Positions 29,905-31,825 of a stretch of 31,825 nucleotides of DNA are shown here, piece by piece. A model generated the notes under the pieces. That model was given only the letters and a program-made list of their open reading frames with translations, had not been told where the DNA came from and made no database searches. The stretch is from JADGOV01 sp040002735 (GTDB lineage Bacteria > Actinomycetota > Actinomycetes > JADGOV01), in the NCBI GenBank assembly GCA_040002735.1, contig JBDUDX010000003.1, forward strand, positions 1 to 31,825, read 5' to 3'. A program made the translations under genes and the position numbers. Every line of letters begins with the position of its first letter. Position 1 is the stretch's first letter.

Positions 29905-31011
29905 GAAGCCCTCGGTACCGCCGGCAGGATCGTCGTCAAGGTGGGGTCCTCCTCGCTGACCCGCCGCGCCGGCGGCCTGGACCCTGAGCGGGTCGATGCC
30001 CTGGTCGACGCGCTGGTGGGTCGGGGGGGATCCGTCGTGCTGGTCTCCTCGGGGGCGATCGCCGCGGGGTTGGAGCCGCTGGGATTGACCCGCCGGCCGC
30101 GGGATCTCGCCACCCTGCAGGCGGCGGCAAGCGTGGGGCAGAGCCTGCTGGTCGAGCGGTACGCGGTGTCCTTCAGCCGGCACGAACGCCGAGTAGGGCA
30201 GGTACTGCTCACCGCCGACGACGTGATCCGCCGGGCGCACTATCGCAACGCCCGGCGCACCCTGGAGCGGTTGCTGGACCTCGGCGTGGTGCCGATCGTC
30301 AACGAGAACGACACCGTAGCCACCGAGGAGATTCGCTTCGGTGACAACGACCGGCTGGCGGCGCTGGTGGCGCACCTCATTCGGGCCGAGGCGTTGGTCC
30401 TGCTCTCCGACGTGCGTGGCGTGCACGACGACGATCCTCGGCGACCCGGAGCGCGGCTGATTCCCGAGGTGCGGACCCGCGCGGATCTCGACGGTGTGAC
30501 CGTCGGACGGCGCGGCTCCGGGCTCGGTACCGGCGGCATGGCAACGAAGCTGGAAGCCGCCCGGCTTGCCACCGAGGCCGGGGTTCCGGTGGTAGTCGCC
30601 CACGCTCAGGACGTGGCCGCGGCACTCTCCGGGGAGGACGTGGGTACGTACTTCCACCCGACCGGGGCCCGGATGCCGGCTCGACTGCTGTGGCTCGCGC
30701 ATGCCGCCGCTCCCCGAGGTTGCCTCGTACTCGACGCCGGGGCGGTGACCGCCGTCGTCGATCGGCGGCTGTCGTTGTTGCCGGCCGGCATCGTCGCCGT
30801 CGAGGGCAGCTTCGTCGCGGGGGACCCGGTCGACCTCGCCGGGGAGGACGGGAGGGTGGTCGCACGGGGGCTGGTCGAGTACGACGCCAACGAGTTGCCC
30901 CCGTTGCTGGGACGCTCCACCCGGGCGTTGGCTGCCGAACTGGGACCGGCGTACTCCCGCGAGGTCATCCACCGCGACGACCTCGTCGTGCTCCGGATCT
31001 CGGCCGGTTAA
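29899..31011 (+). CDS. proB: Glutamate 5-kinase
   Basis: ProB phosphorylates glutamate, the first and feedback-inhibited step of proline synthesis. The 370-residue product has an amino-acid-kinase domain (1 to about 255: RIVVKVGSSSLT, VVLVSSGAIAAG, PIVNENDTVATEEIRFGDND, GSGLGTGGMATKLEAA) and a C-terminal PUA domain (about 275-365). ATG 29899 is used; the ATG copies created by the tandem repeat at 29867 and 29883 are out of frame with each other and with proB. No good Shine-Dalgarno sequence is present, but GATGAGG repeats are purine-rich. It is separated from proA by a structured 141-bp gap. Confidence 0.95.
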   Translation: MREALGTAGRIVVKVGSSSLTRRAGGLDPERVDALVDALVGRGGSVVLVSSGAIAAGLEPLGLTRRPRDLATLQAAASVGQSLLVERYAVSFSRHERRVGQVLLTADDVIRRAHYRNARRTLERLLDLGVVPIVNENDTVATEEIRFGDNDRLAALVAHLIRAEALVLLSDVRGVHDDDPRRPGARLIPEVRTRADLDGVTVGRRGSGLGTGGMATKLEAARLATEAGVPVVVAHAQDVAAALSGEDVGTYFHPTGARMPARLLWLAHAAAPRGCLVLDAGAVTAVVDRRLSLLPAGIVAVEGSFVAGDPVDLAGEDGRVVARGLVEYDANELPPLLGRSTRALAAELGPAYSREVIHRDDLVVLRISAG

Positions 31012-31038
31012 CAACAGCTGTCGGGTGTCGCCAGGCCA

Positions 31039-31090
31039 CAAGCTGGGGGAACTCAGCGGTGCCTGAGTACCGCCAATCTTCCCCAGCTTG
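31039..31090 (+). other. Large stem-loop between proB and proA
   Basis: CAAGCTGGGG (31039-31048) and CCCCAGCTTG (31081-31090) form a perfect 10-bp stem, extendable by GAA/TTC past one bulge. The 32-nt loop holds two overlapping, mutually exclusive small stems: CTCAG with CTGAG, or GCGGT with ACCGC. It may be a terminator or a regulatory RNA structure. Confidence 0.6.
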
Positions 31091-31152
31091 CGGTCCTGCG
31101 CGTGGCACGCCGCGCTCGCGCTATGCCGGCCGGCCATGGCACGCTGCTGGGC

Positions 31153-31825
31153 ATGACGAACGACGTACTGGACACAGCTCGGCGGGCCCGCGAAGCAGCC
31201 GTTGAGCTCGGCTTGCTGAACCGCGCGGCCAAGGACGCTGCCTTGCTCGCCATGGCCGATGCCCTGGAGCAGCGCTGTTCCGAGGTACTGGTGGCCAACG
31301 CTACCGATGTCGACCGCGGACGCGCTGAGGGAATGACCGAGGCGCTGGTGGACCGGCTGAGTCTCACCGGGGATCGGGTGACCGCGATGGCCGACGGCCT
31401 GCGCCAGGTCGCCGCGCTGCCCGACCCGGTCGGCGAGGTAGTCCGTGGCTCCACGCTGGCCAACGGTCTGGAGATGCGCCAGATCCGGGTACCGATGGGC
31501 GTGATCGGAATGATCTACGAGGCCCGGCCGAACGTCACGGTGGACGCCGCCGGGCTCGCGGTCAAGAGCGGCAACGCGGTGCTGCTTCGGGGGTCGGCCT
31601 CGGCCCGTACCTCCAACATCCGCCTGGTGAACATTCTCGCGCTCGCGGGTACGGCTACCGGACTGCCGCCGCACGCAATCCAGTTGGTTCCCGGTACGGA
31701 CCACGACTCGGTGAAGCAGCTGATGCGGGCTCGCGGGCTGGTCGACGTCCTCATCCCGCGGGGCGGCGCCGGGCTGATCCGCTCGGTGGTGGAGGAGTCG
31801 ACGGTGCCGGTGATCGAGACCGGGG
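31153..31825 (+). CDS. proA: Gamma-glutamyl phosphate reductase, 5' part
   Basis: ProA reduces gamma-glutamyl phosphate to glutamate semialdehyde, the second step of proline synthesis. About 224 residues are visible before the window ends; the complete enzyme is about 415 residues, so the catalytic Cys lies outside. The visible part starts MTNDVLDTARRAREAAVELG and includes RQIRVPMGVIGMIYEARPNVT and LLRGSASARTSNIRLV, typical of the aldehyde-dehydrogenase fold of ProA. ATG 31153 has no clear ribosome site; CACGCT (31140-31145) ends 7 nt before it and may be a weak -10 for a leaderless message. Confidence 0.94.
   Translation, partial: MTNDVLDTARRAREAAVELGLLNRAAKDAALLAMADALEQRCSEVLVANATDVDRGRAEGMTEALVDRLSLTGDRVTAMADGLRQVAALPDPVGEVVRGSTLANGLEMRQIRVPMGVIGMIYEARPNVTVDAAGLAVKSGNAVLLRGSASARTSNIRLVNILALAGTATGLPPHAIQLVPGTDHDSVKQLMRARGLVDVLIPRGGAGLIRSVVEESTVPVIETG

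Noticed and set aside
29668..31704. 678-residue reverse open frame opposite obg, proB and proA
   Set aside because: It crosses three conserved genes and their spacers; composition is that of a complement strand.

Overview
The window is about 32 kb of high-GC DNA from an actinomycete. The evidence is the paired clpP1-clpP2-clpX genes, many GTG starts, a mreBCD-mrdA-rodA elongation cluster, an apparent F420-type oxidoreductase, and an RNase E/G with a long arginine- and acid-rich N-terminal extension. The gene order (tRNA-Pro, tig, clp genes, valS, folC, ndk, mre cluster, radical SAM/TIGR03936, rne, rplU, rpmA, obg, proB, proA) is a conserved actinobacterial chromosomal backbone. A sporulating or filamentous group near Micromonosporales or Frankiales is a reasonable guess, but the sequence alone does not fix the family. 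Both ends are cut: the tRNA lacks its 5' part and proA lacks its 3' part.

Layout. 1-54: 3' end of tRNA-Pro(TGG). 121-4390, + strand: protein folding and proteolysis (trigger factor, ClpP1, ClpP2, ClpX), with a candidate ClgR operator before clpP1. 4457-8412: valS and folC, overlapping by 4 bp. 8543-11063: a PPK2-family polyphosphate kinase, an unknown two-helix membrane protein and ndk; the spacer 9605-9845 is packed with repeats. 11161-16920: mreB-mreC-mreD-mrdA-rodA, a tightly coupled cell-wall elongation operon that ends in a very long hairpin. 17043-21954, - strand: an apparent pyrimidine or hydantoin catabolic operon (NCS1 permease, beta-ureidopropionase, dihydropyrimidinase, LLM-type oxidoreductase) read from one promoter with an operator-like palindrome. 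22221-25032: B12-binding radical SAM protein and its TIGR03936/DUF2344 partner. 25138-28415: RNase E/G, L21, L27, closed by a strong hairpin. 28527 to the end: Obg GTPase, ProB and the start of ProA.

The most unusual parts are these. (1) The reverse-strand catabolic operon has the hydrolytic steps of reductive pyrimidine breakdown and an importer but no visible dihydropyrimidine dehydrogenase; an F420/flavin LLM oxidoreductase is in the operon instead. (2) A 66-bp intergenic element occurs twice (9696-9761 and 22080-22145) with identical internal spacing, each time 75-84 bp before a gene that appears to be translated from a leaderless mRNA. (3) Several short tandem repeats sit exactly at gene junctions (before obg, between obg and proB, and between ppk2 and the unknown membrane protein). 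No CRISPR array, insertion sequence, phage gene or frameshifted gene was seen. No gene-free stretch exceeds 300 bp.
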